A stretch of DNA of 64,000 nt from Paramacrobiotus metropolitanus (Eukaryota > Tardigrada > Eutardigrada > Parachela > Macrobiotidae): contig NW_026570221.1 of assembly GCF_019649055.1 (NCBI RefSeq), forward strand, positions 1 to 64,000. Direction: 5' to 3'. A program made the position numbers and the translations under genes. Positions 34,324 to 44,181 of the stretch are shown here, one piece after another. Numbering within the stretch: the first letter of the stretch is position 1; each line of letters opens with the position of its first letter. Below the pieces are notes generated by a model. The model was not told where the DNA came from and did not search any database. It saw nothing but the letters and a program-made list of their open reading frames with translations.

Positions 34324-34436
34324 ATAAACGCCAAGACTTCACTTTATTCAAGACACAACAAGAACACAACTTGGGGTATCAAAAGGGCACAGTAGTGCCG
34401 ACAAACAATACGGTGCGAAGCGCCCTAACGACGCCA
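34324..34436 (-). repeat. Split direct repeat B2
   Basis: This 113-bp copy of B is at the 3' end of the element. It matches 34650-34762 by eye (ATAAACGCCAAGACTTCAC ... AACGACGCCA). Confidence 0.93.
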
Positions 34437-34453
34437 CATGGGGGAAAAAAAAA

Positions 34454-34649
34454 TTTTCCGTAGCAAGCGGCTGGATCGCGCCAATAATGAGCCGGCTCGG
34501 CGAAGGTGACCGGCTTATATATGCGCGCTACCAAGCGGATGTGCAGATAGGCAAAGGGGCTTGGGGCAGGCTTCGCCACGCAGTGGCAGAGAGGCTACGC
34601 GTTCAGTGGGCGTTTATCAACAAATTTCACCAATAGTGAAATCTAACCC
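34454..34649 (-). repeat. Split direct repeat A2
   Basis: This 196-bp copy of A directly abuts B1 and matches 38889-39084 by eye. The B1/A2 junction should equal the junction formed when the element circularises. Confidence 0.93.
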
Positions 34650-34762
34650 ATAAACGCCAAGACTTCACTTTATTCAAGACACAACAAGAACACAACTTGG
34701 GGTATCAAAAGGGCACAGTAGTGCCGACAAACAATACGGTGCGAAGCGCCCTAACGACGCCA
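34650..34762 (-). repeat. Split direct repeat B1
   Basis: This 113-bp copy of B begins inside the 3' end of the recombinase gene: the last four codons and stop of that gene lie in the repeat. Confidence 0.93.
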
Positions 34763-35761
34763 AAATCCCTCCAAGTTGGACGCGACAGTTTTGGCGAAAC
34801 GGGAGCGGAGGTTAGAAGCGCGGTTAGCGTAACGCTCGAAGCAGTGGCTGGCCCAAGTTCCTTGGGCCTTTAATTCGTCAGTCGTTGCTCCCATGGCAGC
34901 GGCAAAGGTGGTGCCGCCCCTGCGGAAGCTGTGTAGGGAATAACCTTTGGAGCTGTAGCCGGCGGCCTTAAGCGTTCGTTTAAGGAAGTACTGAAACTTC
35001 CCTGCTGTTAGCGGCTTAACTTTTCCTCTTGCACTGACATGAGAAAAGGGGGAGGCGTGTGGATATGGGTTCAGCTTGTGCAAAACTGCCCGGACCGCTT
35101 GAACGGGGCACAGCGGTGAATCTTTAACCGTAGGTAACGGCAGTGTAACCGAACCGGCAGCGAAGACGCTTGTTTTGATGGCGGGAACGGTTATGTCAAG
35201 GCCGCTAGGCGTAAAACGTATACCGCTAACTCGCAAGAATTTAGAATTCTTGTGGAAAGGCAGCAGGTTGCTTTTTCGAAGCAACGAAAAGAAGGCGACC
35301 AGGGCGGCTGCCCAGAAGGGCTTGCGGAAGCACTTTGGAATGGTGGTTAGGCGACCTTGAATTTTACACAAAATCTCAGGCGTAATTGGAAGTCGGGCGT
35401 TGGGGGTTTGTGCTTTCGTACGTTTGATAGCGCGCAACGTCAGCTGTATGCGGAAGTGGGAAAGGTCGGGGGCTTCAAGTCCTTCGCGATGGTGCAATGA
35501 GACAACGCTGGCAAGGTAATTTTGCACAGAGGAATACTGCATTTTCGGCGAAAGATAGGCAATAAAGCGGCACAGCGTCTCAATGTTTGCGGGGCATGGG
35601 CGCGTTGAAATGCTTTTGCAGAAGCGCCGGTAAATCTTCCACTGGCTCTTTCTGGTGCGCAGCGAGGACGGTGCAAGTGAGGTTTTCCACAATTTCCGCA
35701 GCCGTTTGTCCAGTTCCTGCGTTCGGATACCTGTAAATAAAATCTCCAGGTAATTCAGCAA
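34751..35761 (-). CDS. Tyrosine recombinase of the retroelement
   Basis: This 336-residue frame cuts and rejoins DNA to integrate the circular cDNA, replacing the integrase of LTR elements. An N-terminal SAM-like core-binding region (about 25-120) contains TRKSQWKIYRRFC and IETLCRFIAYL. The catalytic domain follows: the first Arg in FFSLLRKSNLL (about 170), the H-x-x-R box in LHSFRRGGTTFA (about 280), the Trp in GTWASHCFERY, and the nucleophile Tyr in ERYAN. All residues expected of the R-H-R-(H/W)-Y set are present. The start overlaps the end of the RT frame by about 180 bp, so the true start may be a later methionine or need internal initiation or frameshifting. The stop codon lies in repeat B1. 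Confidence 0.92.
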   Translation of the reverse strand: MLNYLEILFTGIRTQELDKRLRKLWKTSLAPSSLRTRKSQWKIYRRFCKSISTRPCPANIETLCRFIAYLSPKMQYSSVQNYLASVVSLHHREGLEAPDLSHFRIQLTLRAIKRTKAQTPNARLPITPEILCKIQGRLTTIPKCFRKPFWAAALVAFFSLLRKSNLLPFHKNSKFLRVSGIRFTPSGLDITVPAIKTSVFAAGSVTLPLPTVKDSPLCPVQAVRAVLHKLNPYPHASPFSHVSARGKVKPLTAGKFQYFLKRTLKAAGYSSKGYSLHSFRRGGTTFAAAMGATTDELKAQGTWASHCFERYANRASNLRSRFAKTVASNLEGFWRR

Positions 35762-37613
35762 AGGCAGTGCGGCGTCCGGCCATAGCTAAGTCTAGTAAGC
35801 GCGGGTCAATGGTTGCGCGGCTTAAGGCGTCAGCTGCAATATTCTCCTTCCCAGGAAGATAGGAGGCTGATATGCGAAAATTGTAAGCGACTGAAGCATA
35901 AAATACGAGTTTCAGCCAACATAAGGCTGCTTTGCACTTCGTCGTAGCTCGATTTATAAAGGAAACTGTTTGCGTGTTGTCGGATTCAATAACAACTCGG
36001 AAGCCCGCCAGATGCGGCGCCCATACAAGCAGTGGCAAGCAGGCGGCAATTAGTTCGAGGAAATTGATGTTTCCTCTCAAGGCGTCCTCTAGTAACGGCG
36101 AGGTTAACCAGATAGAGGAGACAATCGCTGGCGGCAATACATTAGCCCAAGATCCGGCAATTGCACGGCGGCCCATTGTTGCACCAAAGCCGGCGAGACA
36201 AGCGTCTGTTTGGATGAACACCGATTTCCTGGGCGGGGAAATCAGTGACGGGCAAAGACCGTTTAAAGCAGGGGAGACATCGTGCCACCACTGCAGTTCT
36301 AACTTTAGACTCGACGTCAGGCGTGTGCGGTGGTTAGGGCGAGACAATGGTTTAAGGGCATCTATGAATATCCTCGCGAAAGGACGAGCACCGTAAATGG
36401 CTTTGGCGGCAAAGTTAAGGCGTCCAACCAGCTGCTGTAGTTCCTTCTTTGTGGCTTTATTGCGGCTAAGCAAAACACCAGTTTCCGTGCGGAGGTTCTG
36501 GAGTTTCTCTGGCGGTAGCTCAATGGTCAACGACACGGAGTCGAGGATGACGCCCAAGAATCGGATGCGAGTTGTTGCGGAAATAACTTTTTCCCAGTTT
36601 ATGGCAAGGCCCAGATCTGTTAGAGTAGCTATTAAGCAACTCAAGGCGGCGGTGCATAGGTCAGCTGTCTCTCCTATAACAAGGAAGTCGTCCAGGTAGC
36701 ACACAATCTTGTAACCTTTCAGGCGAATAAAGCGCGCAACTGCTGAAGATAAGCGGAAGAAAATGAACGGAGCTATCGAGAGTCCAAAGCACAGGAAGTT
36801 GTCGATAAAATAAGTTTCGGGTTGTTCGTCGAAATTCCAAGCGAAGCCCTGCAGCTGGCGATGCGGTGGGAAGACTGGCACATGGCGGTAAGCAGACTTG
36901 ATATCGACCAGGGCGTAATGGCAGGCGTAGCTGCTTAGCGCAAGGGCGTCGTCAATAGATTGTAGGGAAAATTTTTCGGGAAAAATATGCGAATTCAAAC
37001 TGTCCGAGAATGGGCGGCTACAGTCTGTGATAGGGCGGAACTTCTCAGAATCGGCTTTTTGGACTGCACCAATTGCATGCACGCGCTTAGGCTTACTATG
37101 GGAATAGGAAATTTTCCCCTCGGCGATCTCGCTGCGGAACAGTGTGTCCAGAAATGGTTTAGCTTGTGCCGTAAGTGCGCTGGAGTAGTTGTGGCATTCT
37201 GCTGAAGCTATTTGTTCGGCATTTTCTACCAGTTTAAAACCGAAGGCAAGACCACGTAAAATGAAATCTCTATCCTGATCAAAACGCAGAGCCGTATTCC
37301 AGTTATTAATTTTTCTTGTTAAAGAACAACGATGGTAAAGGTCGGCATCAACTTGAAAGTTCCCCACATGCAACATTTTCATAATAACCACTGCTAAATA
37401 CGCGATTTCAAAACGTACATTTTCCTTGCTGTTATACGCGATTTCAAAGGGAAACAGGTCAGTTAACCAAAAGCACGTACAGTGACATGGGCATATAAAA
37501 GAGCGAATTCGACGAAAGTATGTCAGATAACAATGGTGATTATCATGCTGGTTACTGTTAGAGGGAAAAATAACCGACCGTTGCGGATGCAGGTTGCTTC
37601 TCGGAATGGACAA
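35580..37613 (-). CDS. Reverse transcriptase-RNase H of the retroelement
   Basis: This ~677-residue frame copies the element's RNA to DNA. The reverse transcriptase spans about 160-400: FRPITDCSRPFSDSLN, then ALVDIKSAYRHV (first catalytic Asp), GLSIAPFIF, and the YLDD box in VCYLDDFLVIG (two catalytic Asp). Downstream an RNase H fold is visible, with FIQTDACLAGFGA (Asp), FLELIAA (Glu), VIESDN (Asp) and NIAADALSR (final Asp). The order RT then RNase H without a methyltransferase-type domain fits Ngaro/PAT rather than DIRS1. The frame starts 21 bp after the gag stop. The first ~75 residues are low-complexity and may not be translated; a start near residue 78 (MKMLHVGN) is possible. Confidence 0.9.
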   Translation of the reverse strand: MSIPRSNLHPQRSVIFPSNSNQHDNHHCYLTYFRRIRSFICPCHCTCFWLTDLFPFEIAYNSKENVRFEIAYLAVVIMKMLHVGNFQVDADLYHRCSLTRKINNWNTALRFDQDRDFILRGLAFGFKLVENAEQIASAECHNYSSALTAQAKPFLDTLFRSEIAEGKISYSHSKPKRVHAIGAVQKADSEKFRPITDCSRPFSDSLNSHIFPEKFSLQSIDDALALSSYACHYALVDIKSAYRHVPVFPPHRQLQGFAWNFDEQPETYFIDNFLCFGLSIAPFIFFRLSSAVARFIRLKGYKIVCYLDDFLVIGETADLCTAALSCLIATLTDLGLAINWEKVISATTRIRFLGVILDSVSLTIELPPEKLQNLRTETGVLLSRNKATKKELQQLVGRLNFAAKAIYGARPFARIFIDALKPLSRPNHRTRLTSSLKLELQWWHDVSPALNGLCPSLISPPRKSVFIQTDACLAGFGATMGRRAIAGSWANVLPPAIVSSIWLTSPLLEDALRGNINFLELIAACLPLLVWAPHLAGFRVVIESDNTQTVSFINRATTKCKAALCWLKLVFYASVAYNFRISASYLPGKENIAADALSRATIDPRLLDLAMAGRRTAFAELPGDFIYRYPNAGTGQTAAEIVENLTCTVLAAHQKEPVEDLPALLQKHFNAPMPRKH

Positions 37614-37634
37614 TGGGCAGGCAGGCTAAGTGGG

Positions 37635-38810
37635 TCAAGCGGTTCCGTTATTGCGACGCAATTGGGGGCAGTTAATGCGGCCATGTCCTGTTTGGTTGCA
37701 CTTGTAGCAAATATGGCGGTAGTTGCACCCGGCACACGATCCATTGTTAAAACGGCCACAAATTGGGGGCGGATTGCCGGCATTACGCGTGCTTCCGCTG
37801 GAAGTTGCGGCGGCGAAGGCGGTAGGCTTCCCTGCGGCGATTACCATGGCGTTCTGGCAGGCGGTCTGGGAATTAAAGTGGCTTGAGGCAATATTTTCAC
37901 GCTCGATGGCATTATCCAGGTTCCACTTGTGGTCCTTAGCACGAATGCGGAAGTCGTGATCGAACGCCAGAATAGCGCGGGCATAGTAGTGGCGGCGTTT
38001 TTGGGCTAAGTACTCCAGGTAGCTGCAGTACTCTAAGGCGACTTTGGCATGCTTCGGGCTGGAGGACTGCAGCAGGGTCTTCAGCGTCTCCATGCTTCCG
38101 GCCCAGAACTCGTCTAAATTGATATCAAATGCGCCGATTTTGCTTTTGGACTTGCCGTTGGCTCCAAGGCGGGCTTGAGCAAAAACATGCGTATGTGGGC
38201 GGCGCAGGCGGCGGGCTTCCGACTTCAAGATTTTATCGGACTTACCACTGGAGGCGCTAGAGGTGCTAGACGCGGAGCTGGACGAGGAGGAAGACGAACT
38301 ACGGGAGGATTCCGAGGCGCTGGAGCGCGAAGCTGAGCGGGAGCGGCGTGGCTTCTTTGCTTTGACCTCCTTTGCGCCAGAATCCAGCAGCACGTTGCGC
38401 TTATGGCCGGCATGGCTGGTGACCTTTAGCGTAGTTGTGGGAGAGCCTTGCTGGGACGCTTGGAACTGCTTAATGCGGGAACGGTCGCCGATCTTCTGCA
38501 CGATTTGCTCCACTTCGGCGTGGGTGAGGAGGACCAGGTGGTGGCTTTCCGTGATATTCTCCTCCTCCAAGGCCTCAATAGTTTCTTTGCTCAGGCCAAG
38601 GCCAGACAGCGTTGGTAGAGCTGGCTGCGGTTGGGGCTCCGGCAGGGCGGGCGGAGGCGGAGTGGGCTGATGAGAATCCAGCTTGAAGTGGGCTATCAAG
38701 CGGTCGGCAAGGGTGCTGTTCCTGCCTGTAACGGAAAGTTTAGCGGCCTGGCATTCGCTTTTCAAAGCCGATTTGGTCATGGCTCTAATTTCGGCGGCCG
38801 TAAGTACCAT
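37635..38810 (-). CDS. Gag-like protein with SAP motif and zinc knuckle
   Basis: This 391-residue frame is the first gene of the tyrosine-recombinase element and probably binds its RNA/DNA. Residues 10-45 match the SAP pattern (LKSECQAAKLSVTGRNSTLA..L), a short DNA-binding helix pair. Residues about 70-115 (LSKETIEALEEENI..SHHLVLL) look like a SAM-type helical bundle. A serine-rich basic linker (about 150-200) follows, typical of nuclear localisation regions. The C-terminus has two Cys clusters, CGRFNNGSCAGCNYRHIC and the knuckle CYKCNQTGHGRINC (C-X2-C-X4-H-X4-C). The start lies about 80 bp inside repeat A1. The frame is intact. Confidence 0.88.
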   Translation of the reverse strand: MVLTAAEIRAMTKSALKSECQAAKLSVTGRNSTLADRLIAHFKLDSHQPTPPPPALPEPQPQPALPTLSGLGLSKETIEALEEENITESHHLVLLTHAEVEQIVQKIGDRSRIKQFQASQQGSPTTTLKVTSHAGHKRNVLLDSGAKEVKAKKPRRSRSASRSSASESSRSSSSSSSSSASSTSSASSGKSDKILKSEARRLRRPHTHVFAQARLGANGKSKSKIGAFDINLDEFWAGSMETLKTLLQSSSPKHAKVALEYCSYLEYLAQKRRHYYARAILAFDHDFRIRAKDHKWNLDNAIERENIASSHFNSQTACQNAMVIAAGKPTAFAAATSSGSTRNAGNPPPICGRFNNGSCAGCNYRHICYKCNQTGHGRINCPQLRRNNGTA

Positions 38811-38888
38811 GGTGCAGGGTGTGTCAGGCAGTTATGTTAAAGGGCAACTCTAATTTTTCCGTAGCAAAAGGGCAAAAAAAAAAATTTT

Positions 38889-39084
38889 TTTTCCGTAGCA
38901 AGCGGCTGGATCGCGCCAATAATGAGCCGGCTCGGCGAAGGTGACCGGCTTATATATGCGCGCTACCAAGCGGATGTGCAGATAGGCAAAGGGGCTTGGG
39001 GCAGGCTTCGCCACGCAGTGGCAGAGAGGCTACGCGTTCAGTGGGCGTTTATCAACAAATTTCACCAATAGTGAAATCTAACCC
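38889..39084 (-). repeat. Split direct repeat A1
   Basis: This 196-bp copy of A forms the 5' terminus of the element. Beside it, a partial echo (TTTTTCCGTAGCAAAAGGGC near 38855) precedes the A-rich stretch. Confidence 0.93.
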
Positions 39085-39992
39085 GATACACAGCTTACAA
39101 CAGTTGCATAAAGACTTGTTTACGACGGTGAATGCTGCTGTATGCAAACGTGACTACACGTCTGAACAACATCTTCAGCGTGAACTAGCATACAACAGCC
39201 GATGCCTCCCGACATGAAATGGCACCAAGGTTCTCAATTCAATCTACAACAGTGTACGGACGTTTCTTGTATAATGTTTCAACACGCAGCTCCACGAAAT
39301 TACTTACCAGTTCGCCACTGTTTTTCACGGATTAGGTATATTAGGAGAGCGTTTTACACTTATCATAACTATATCCCATTTGCTCGCCAAAGCTAAAAAA
39401 CTTTTGTACGTGGGCGTCGATTAAAATATTTGGGAAAAGAAGAGAACCTAAGAAACCTAAGAAAACCTGAGAATCCCCCGTGGAAGCATCGGTCGCGAAC
39501 GAATGCAGCCATTTCTAGTTTTTGGTCTGAGCGAGTCGGCGCTGCTGGACTGTGACTAGCCGAAAAGTGACAGGGCGCAGGCCGAGTGGGGGCGTGGTCA
39601 GCCTTAAGGGCGTTTCGGGCGCCGCCGCGCCACCCCAAATGGCGAAGCTTTTTCCTTTGTTACAGATTTTTTCCCTGTTGATTACCAAATTTTATTCCTT
39701 CTAACGCATATACAGCAAGGAAACTGCGCACGAGAATTAGCAGCGCTAATTTAGCTAAAGACGAAACGTGTGGCTTATGTGATAGCGTGTAAACCGACAG
39801 CAACTTCAAATTTTTCTGTGGTTTTTTCCTTATATATTGATAGAGCTTAATCGTTTTTCGTGATGAGAACTGAAAAAGGGTGAAATCTTTGTTCTCCGGT
39901 TTTGGAGAAACAGAGATTAAGTTTGCCAGCAAAGTGATTTTCATGGGACTACAGTAAACTCTGATAGAAATCGCGGGATAATCCGTTACCAA
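39085..39992. other. Upstream flank of Ig copy 3
   Basis: 39440-39480 carries a short CCTAAGAAACCTAAGAAAAC tract. The remainder shows no exon. The block conserved upstream of Ig copies 1 and 2 is not clearly present here. Confidence 0.45.
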
Positions 39993-41866
39993 ATGGGTCA
40001 TCTTCTCGTCGTGGCTTTCGTGGCTGTCTGCTTGGCCCGCTGCATTCCAGGCAGTCGCGCCTGCGCCCAGACGCCGAAGGGAGCCGTGGAAACACGTGAG
40101 TCACTGTACAATTTCGGCAGGTTAGGCGTAATTTTTCCAAAATTTGCATTTAGGGGAAACTGATGCATTTAGAGGGTAATTGTGCTTTTTTGCGCTAAGC
40201 TGGTGAGCAAAAATCTGAGAGAAAATGAAAAATCTTCCTACAATCTTAAAAAGCATGGCTATTTTCATTAAGGTCGTAAAATGAAATGCTAACTGTGAAC
40301 AAATTTCAAGTTGAAAACGGGCGGCCCATTATAGCTCCCGATTTTCCCGCCCGCTACCGCGCCGAGTAGGGAGTTTGTTTCCGTTTCTTAAATAACTTTG
40401 AAATTCTCAAAATTTATTCAGAAATTTGAAAGCCATGAAGAAAATGCGGTTTCGTGTCAAAACATTCTGCTTGTACAAATGTGCGAAGAAAACCTGAACG
40501 AGATCGACCCATAATGAGACTTTTGGCAAGTGCAGTTTGTTGCGGTTAAACTCTTGCAATGTCGTTTTACCCACAACTTCCCAACTGGAGGTTGCGCGCA
40601 CAAACGGGTTCCACAAAAAGTGTCTGGGAGTGCGCGAAAAGGTGCGTTTTTTGTGTACTCTGTATATTCACCAATCTGGTAGCACGTTTCGGGTCGCTTC
40701 CCTTCTCTTAAGGAGCATGCAGCTGCCACATGTGCGCTTAATAATTTTTATTCTGCTTCTTCTCCCTATAGTCAACCCCATTCTGGACGAGGCGAAAGAA
40801 CGCGGCGGCACCGGCACCATGCGTCTTCAGGGATATGGGCGTGGTCCAGACTTCCGGAGGTTCCCCTTGCCAGTGCTGCCGCCGCAGATGCAGATCATCC
40901 GAGCGCCCGAGGGCGGCACACTGCTGGTGTACTGCAACAACACGAACGGCGCGCAGGTACAGTATGACGACTGCCACCGCGATCAGTAGAAGTAGTCTTT
41001 TGGTAGTAGTAGATCAATTTTCTAGCAGGAAAATTATTTCTTTCCTGCCGGTCTTTCAATTCGATTGCCGCCAGCTGTCTCATGTTAATCCTAGGACTGC
41101 AAACTTTCTTTGCTCTAATCATCTGAATAGCTAATATCGCTATCACAAATGTTCAATGAATGCTTGCCTGAACTGACAACATTCACAGGTTCCCCAAACA
41201 CAGATTCCACCGGCATTCACGTACAACGGAAGGCTGGTTTCTCTGGCCAATCCCACACTAGCCTGGATAGATTCCCCGTCCCGGGAATTGACTCACTGTT
41301 GTAACGGCACGAATCGTGAAAACTTCATGGCATGGAACAGTTGGCGGGCCAGCGAATACCAGCGGGCCACCGGTGCGTTCACCATCGTACTGGAACGTTT
41401 CAATGACGGCCACAGCGGTATGTACGAGTGCCTGCACTCCAACGGCAGCCAGCTGGTGGTGACACAGCGTTACTGGGTCAGCGCCACCCGCACCGCCCTC
41501 AACCGCCACTACGTCTTCGATCCACCGATGCAGAACCTCACCGTCCACTACGGCGATTACACGAAGATGGTCTGCCCCGTCCGCTTCAATTTCCTCCCCG
41601 GACCCCTGGAAGACCGCGTTCTGTGGCGCAGCAGAGGCCACATATTGAGAGCTGATTCCATGCCGCATTTTGCCGGTAAGACCTCGGCGTGGGAGGGCTT
41701 CAACGGGTACGTCCATTTCGGCTTTACTGGGAAGTCGCGCTGCCATTCCACGTTGACGATCGACAGCGTCACGTGGGAAGATGCCGGCCTGTACGAGTGC
41801 TGGTTCCGCATCAACGATCGTCTCGACGAGTGGATTATGCAGGAAGCATACCTGCACGTCATTTAA
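39993..41866 (+). CDS. Secreted two-Ig-domain protein, copy 3 (three exons)
   Basis: Exons 39993-40095, 40772-40956 and 41189-41866 give about 321 residues with the family's phase-1 and phase-0 introns. The signal peptide is VVAFVAVCLARCIPGSRA-like, followed by CAQTPKG. Exon 2 (LQGYGRGPDFRRFPLPVLPP, then LLVYCNNTN) is very close to that of copy 2. In exon 3, HSGMYEC closes domain 1, and KMVC with DAGLYEC form domain 2. HCCNGT is shared with copy 2. No membrane anchor is seen. Intron 1 is only ~0.68 kb, against ~3.9 kb in copy 2, and contains a repeat fragment. The closeness to copy 2 suggests the most recent duplication in the cluster. The partner or ligand is unknown. Confidence 0.87.
40390..40690. 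mobile_element. Diverged MITE fragment in intron 1 of Ig copy 3
   Basis: GGGAGTGCGCGAAAAGGTGC, GGTTGCGCGCACAAACGGGT and CATAATGAGACTTTTGG recall the arms of the TTAA MITE family at 8142-8811. The ends are not preserved. Confidence 0.4.
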
Positions 41867-43518
41867 GCCGCGCCGCGGCTGGCTGCTGCGTGTACAATAC
41901 ATGATGCAGACACCTTTTATCCAGCTGTATCCATGGACCTTTTAGTCATACTTTCTCCGGAATACGTAGCAATCAGCTGTCGTTGGACAGTGATTACGAT
42001 ACATTCCATTGTCTTTTTTTTGGAAGTTGATTATTGGATTGGCGCCAGCCGTACTGAGCATTATGCTTCGTTGCAGTAGATGATGAGGACTCGGAGTCTA
42101 AATTAGGGATTAGTTATCGTCTTTCTTTGCCTTTGCCGTGTTTGAATAGCTTTGTTTATTGTAAACCAGCGTTCTCATGTCGTTGCTGCAGTTGAACTGC
42201 GAAGAAACTCATAGACACTGCGTTTACTTTCTCATCTCAAGCCTAACATAAATCCAATTTTGCTTTATCCGCTAGGTGCTAGATGAAGTTGACAGAGTCT
42301 GGTACTACAATATGGAAAGCCTTCTATGCTCGATACTGTACGCGACCTGTGCGTCTAAATTAGTAATACACTGTAATTGCACGAACAGGCAGAAAGCTGA
42401 AGCAATATTGCACATTGCCCTTTAGATATCTCCAATTTCGGAATAGAGGTTTAGTGTTTTCTCTCGGATGGCGCACCTCAATATTGGTGGATAGAACAGC
42501 ACTTTGGCTTCCAGGATTGATTGCCGCGTCATTTCCGACCGGATGTTGAGAGGAATTAAGGCATACAATTAAGGGAATTCAATAGCACAATTCACTATTC
42601 TAGGTTGTGCTCCGTTCCGATGGTCTCTCGCACGATTAGAGCCATAACATAAACACTCACCAGATGCTTTGCGGTTCTCTTGTGGCCATCTCCAGGATTT
42701 GACAGTAATATCAATTTCAGTGAGCCAGTCTTTTTGAGTTTTTGCGTAGCGGGGCGAGGGCAACCGATCTGGTGAGTCTAGTGTTTCCTCGACGCTTTTG
42801 GTGCCGGCGCGGGAGACGCCGCTCACGCTGGGAATGTGCAGGATCAGAGTAAGTCGCTGCAAGGCACTGTCCTTTGGGTAATGCTCTGAATAGCCTCTGA
42901 ATTGCACCGGTACACACCACATCCCTGTAGAGATCGTGATGGTACTGGGGAAGCAGTAGCATCATGATCACTATTTAAAGGATAATTGGTACTTGCTAGG
43001 TTTTTAACTCGTTTAATCTGGCAAGGGCCGCAGCGATATTCAAATTCTCCAAGCCGAATATTTAGCAAGCGAAGGCTCCCCAGTTAGCAATAGCAAAAAT
43101 ATTAATAGCTAGCATTCTTGCAGCATAAGTATATTTTTCTGCGTAACTGGAATGCCCTGGTATGTAATATTATGGTAATTGAGATTGCTGGCTTTTTCTT
43201 CAACATTTCACAAAATTTGCATCGACGATATATTGTGTCGAAAAGCTTGACTGCGATTATCGCGAATTTCCCCAGTGCACCGGCAAAAAATAGCATCGAT
43301 AAGAAGCCCAGTTGCAGCACCGTCAGATCCGACCACTGCCTTCCCGCTTCCGAGCATCGAGCAAGACTTCCAGCGAGAGATAGCTGCGACTAGAGTCCCA
43401 TTCCGCCGAATAAAGATTAAAAAGACAGGCCCTTTCGCGAATTAAATGCCCATCCCGAAATAAAAGCCCGATCCAGTAGCATCCACCACCCTCACAGGAA
43501 ATTAGCGACCTCGGATTA
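41867..43518. other. Shared Ig 3' flank and unassigned sequence
   Basis: 41950-42360 resembles the 3' flank of Ig copy 2. At 43140-43360 the minus strand repeats the block found at 16817-17010. On the minus strand a stretch ending at a GTGAGT donor near 42660 (SGVSRAGTKSVEETLDSPDR) could be an orphan exon, but nothing else supports it. Confidence 0.4.
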
Positions 43519-44181
43519 CTAATTGTTAAACTGCTGTAGATGTGCTAAAACGGAGTGCCATACAAAATTCCGCCGGCGTAGTTGGCCAGCCGAAGTTTCG
43601 CCGACGTTTCCACCAAGCCGAAAGTCAGCCGCCGCCATCCCGTCAAGCAACCGACAATACAATATCTTACTCGCTGCGTGAGTATCAGTTTCGCTGCCCA
43701 AGCCGTTTTCACAGCAAACCGGCAGCAGAGCGGCCCGGGTCGCCAGATGTCTCTCCAGCACGCTCAGCAGTCTGCCAATCGTCGTTTGCTGCTCAGGTGC
43801 GATCCTTCCAACGCCGATGGCCACAAACACACAACCACTTGATTCGACACACACGTCCAACCGGCACACGTCCGTCACATCGGTCGGCGTCGCGTCGCTG
43901 TTAAAAATTTCTCGCAAATATTTAATGAACCAAGGTCGGTCTGCCGGTTGTCCAAAACTTGATTCGCCATGGCCCAAAAATACAATATTGCGCTTATATC
44001 TGCAACTGGCCGCTGTTGCGATAGCGCAGTGCCGGCTCAGAAAACCTGTGCGGACCGAGGACCTGCCACTGATCCAGCAGTTCGAAACGAGCGCTGGTCG
44101 GAATATCTGCGTTCGAGTGGCTCGTCGTTCGCGGCATACCTCGCTCGACATATTACACACAGCAACGCGGACATGCCACAA
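43519..44181 (-). CDS. Paralogue fragment of the unknown-domain protein at 29306
   Basis: This 220-residue minus-strand frame lines up with residues about 150-260 of the protein at 29306-30151: FIKYLREIFNS against FIDTFRQLYTS, CRLDVCVESSGCVFVAIGV against CRFHLQIGADRCRFIVVGS, and RLLSVLERHLATRAALLPVC against RRILNQHATSRASLPVVC. The barrel-like N-terminal module is not found, so it may be an exon of a split gene or a truncated pseudogene. No F-box follows on the same strand. The two ends of the gene are uncertain. The resemblance shows that this domain is a repeated family in this neighbourhood; its function is unknown. Confidence 0.5.
   Translation of the reverse strand: MWHVRVAVCNMSSEVCRERRATRTQIFRPALVSNCWISGRSSVRTGFLSRHCAIATAASCRYKRNIVFLGHGESSFGQPADRPWFIKYLREIFNSDATPTDVTDVCRLDVCVESSGCVFVAIGVGRIAPEQQTTIGRLLSVLERHLATRAALLPVCCENGLGSETDTHAASKILYCRLLDGMAAADFRLGGNVGETSAGQLRRRNFVWHSVLAHLQQFNN

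Larger units (their letters stand above)
34324..39084 (-). mobile_element. Complete tyrosine-recombinase retrotransposon (Ngaro/PAT-like)
   Basis: Read on the minus strand the order is repeat A1 (39084-38889), gag, RT-RNase H, tyrosine recombinase, repeat B1 (34762-34650), A2 (34649-34454) and B2 (34436-34324). The A copies are 196 bp and the B copies 113 bp, each pair the same by eye. This A1-genes-B1-A2-B2 plan is the split direct repeat structure of Ngaro, PAT and related elements of the DIRS order, which integrate through a circular intermediate without target duplication; none is seen here. All three frames are open and the repeats match, so the copy looks intact and recent. PAT versus Ngaro placement would need a tree. 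Confidence 0.93.

Noticed and set aside
36397-36699. Plus-strand frames across 35-38.7 kb
   Set aside because: They are antisense shadows of the retroelement's RT and gag genes.
42569-42922. Possible minus-strand exon ending at a GTGAGT donor near 42660
   Set aside because: There is no partner exon, no known domain and no paralogue in the window, so one splice-like site is not enough.
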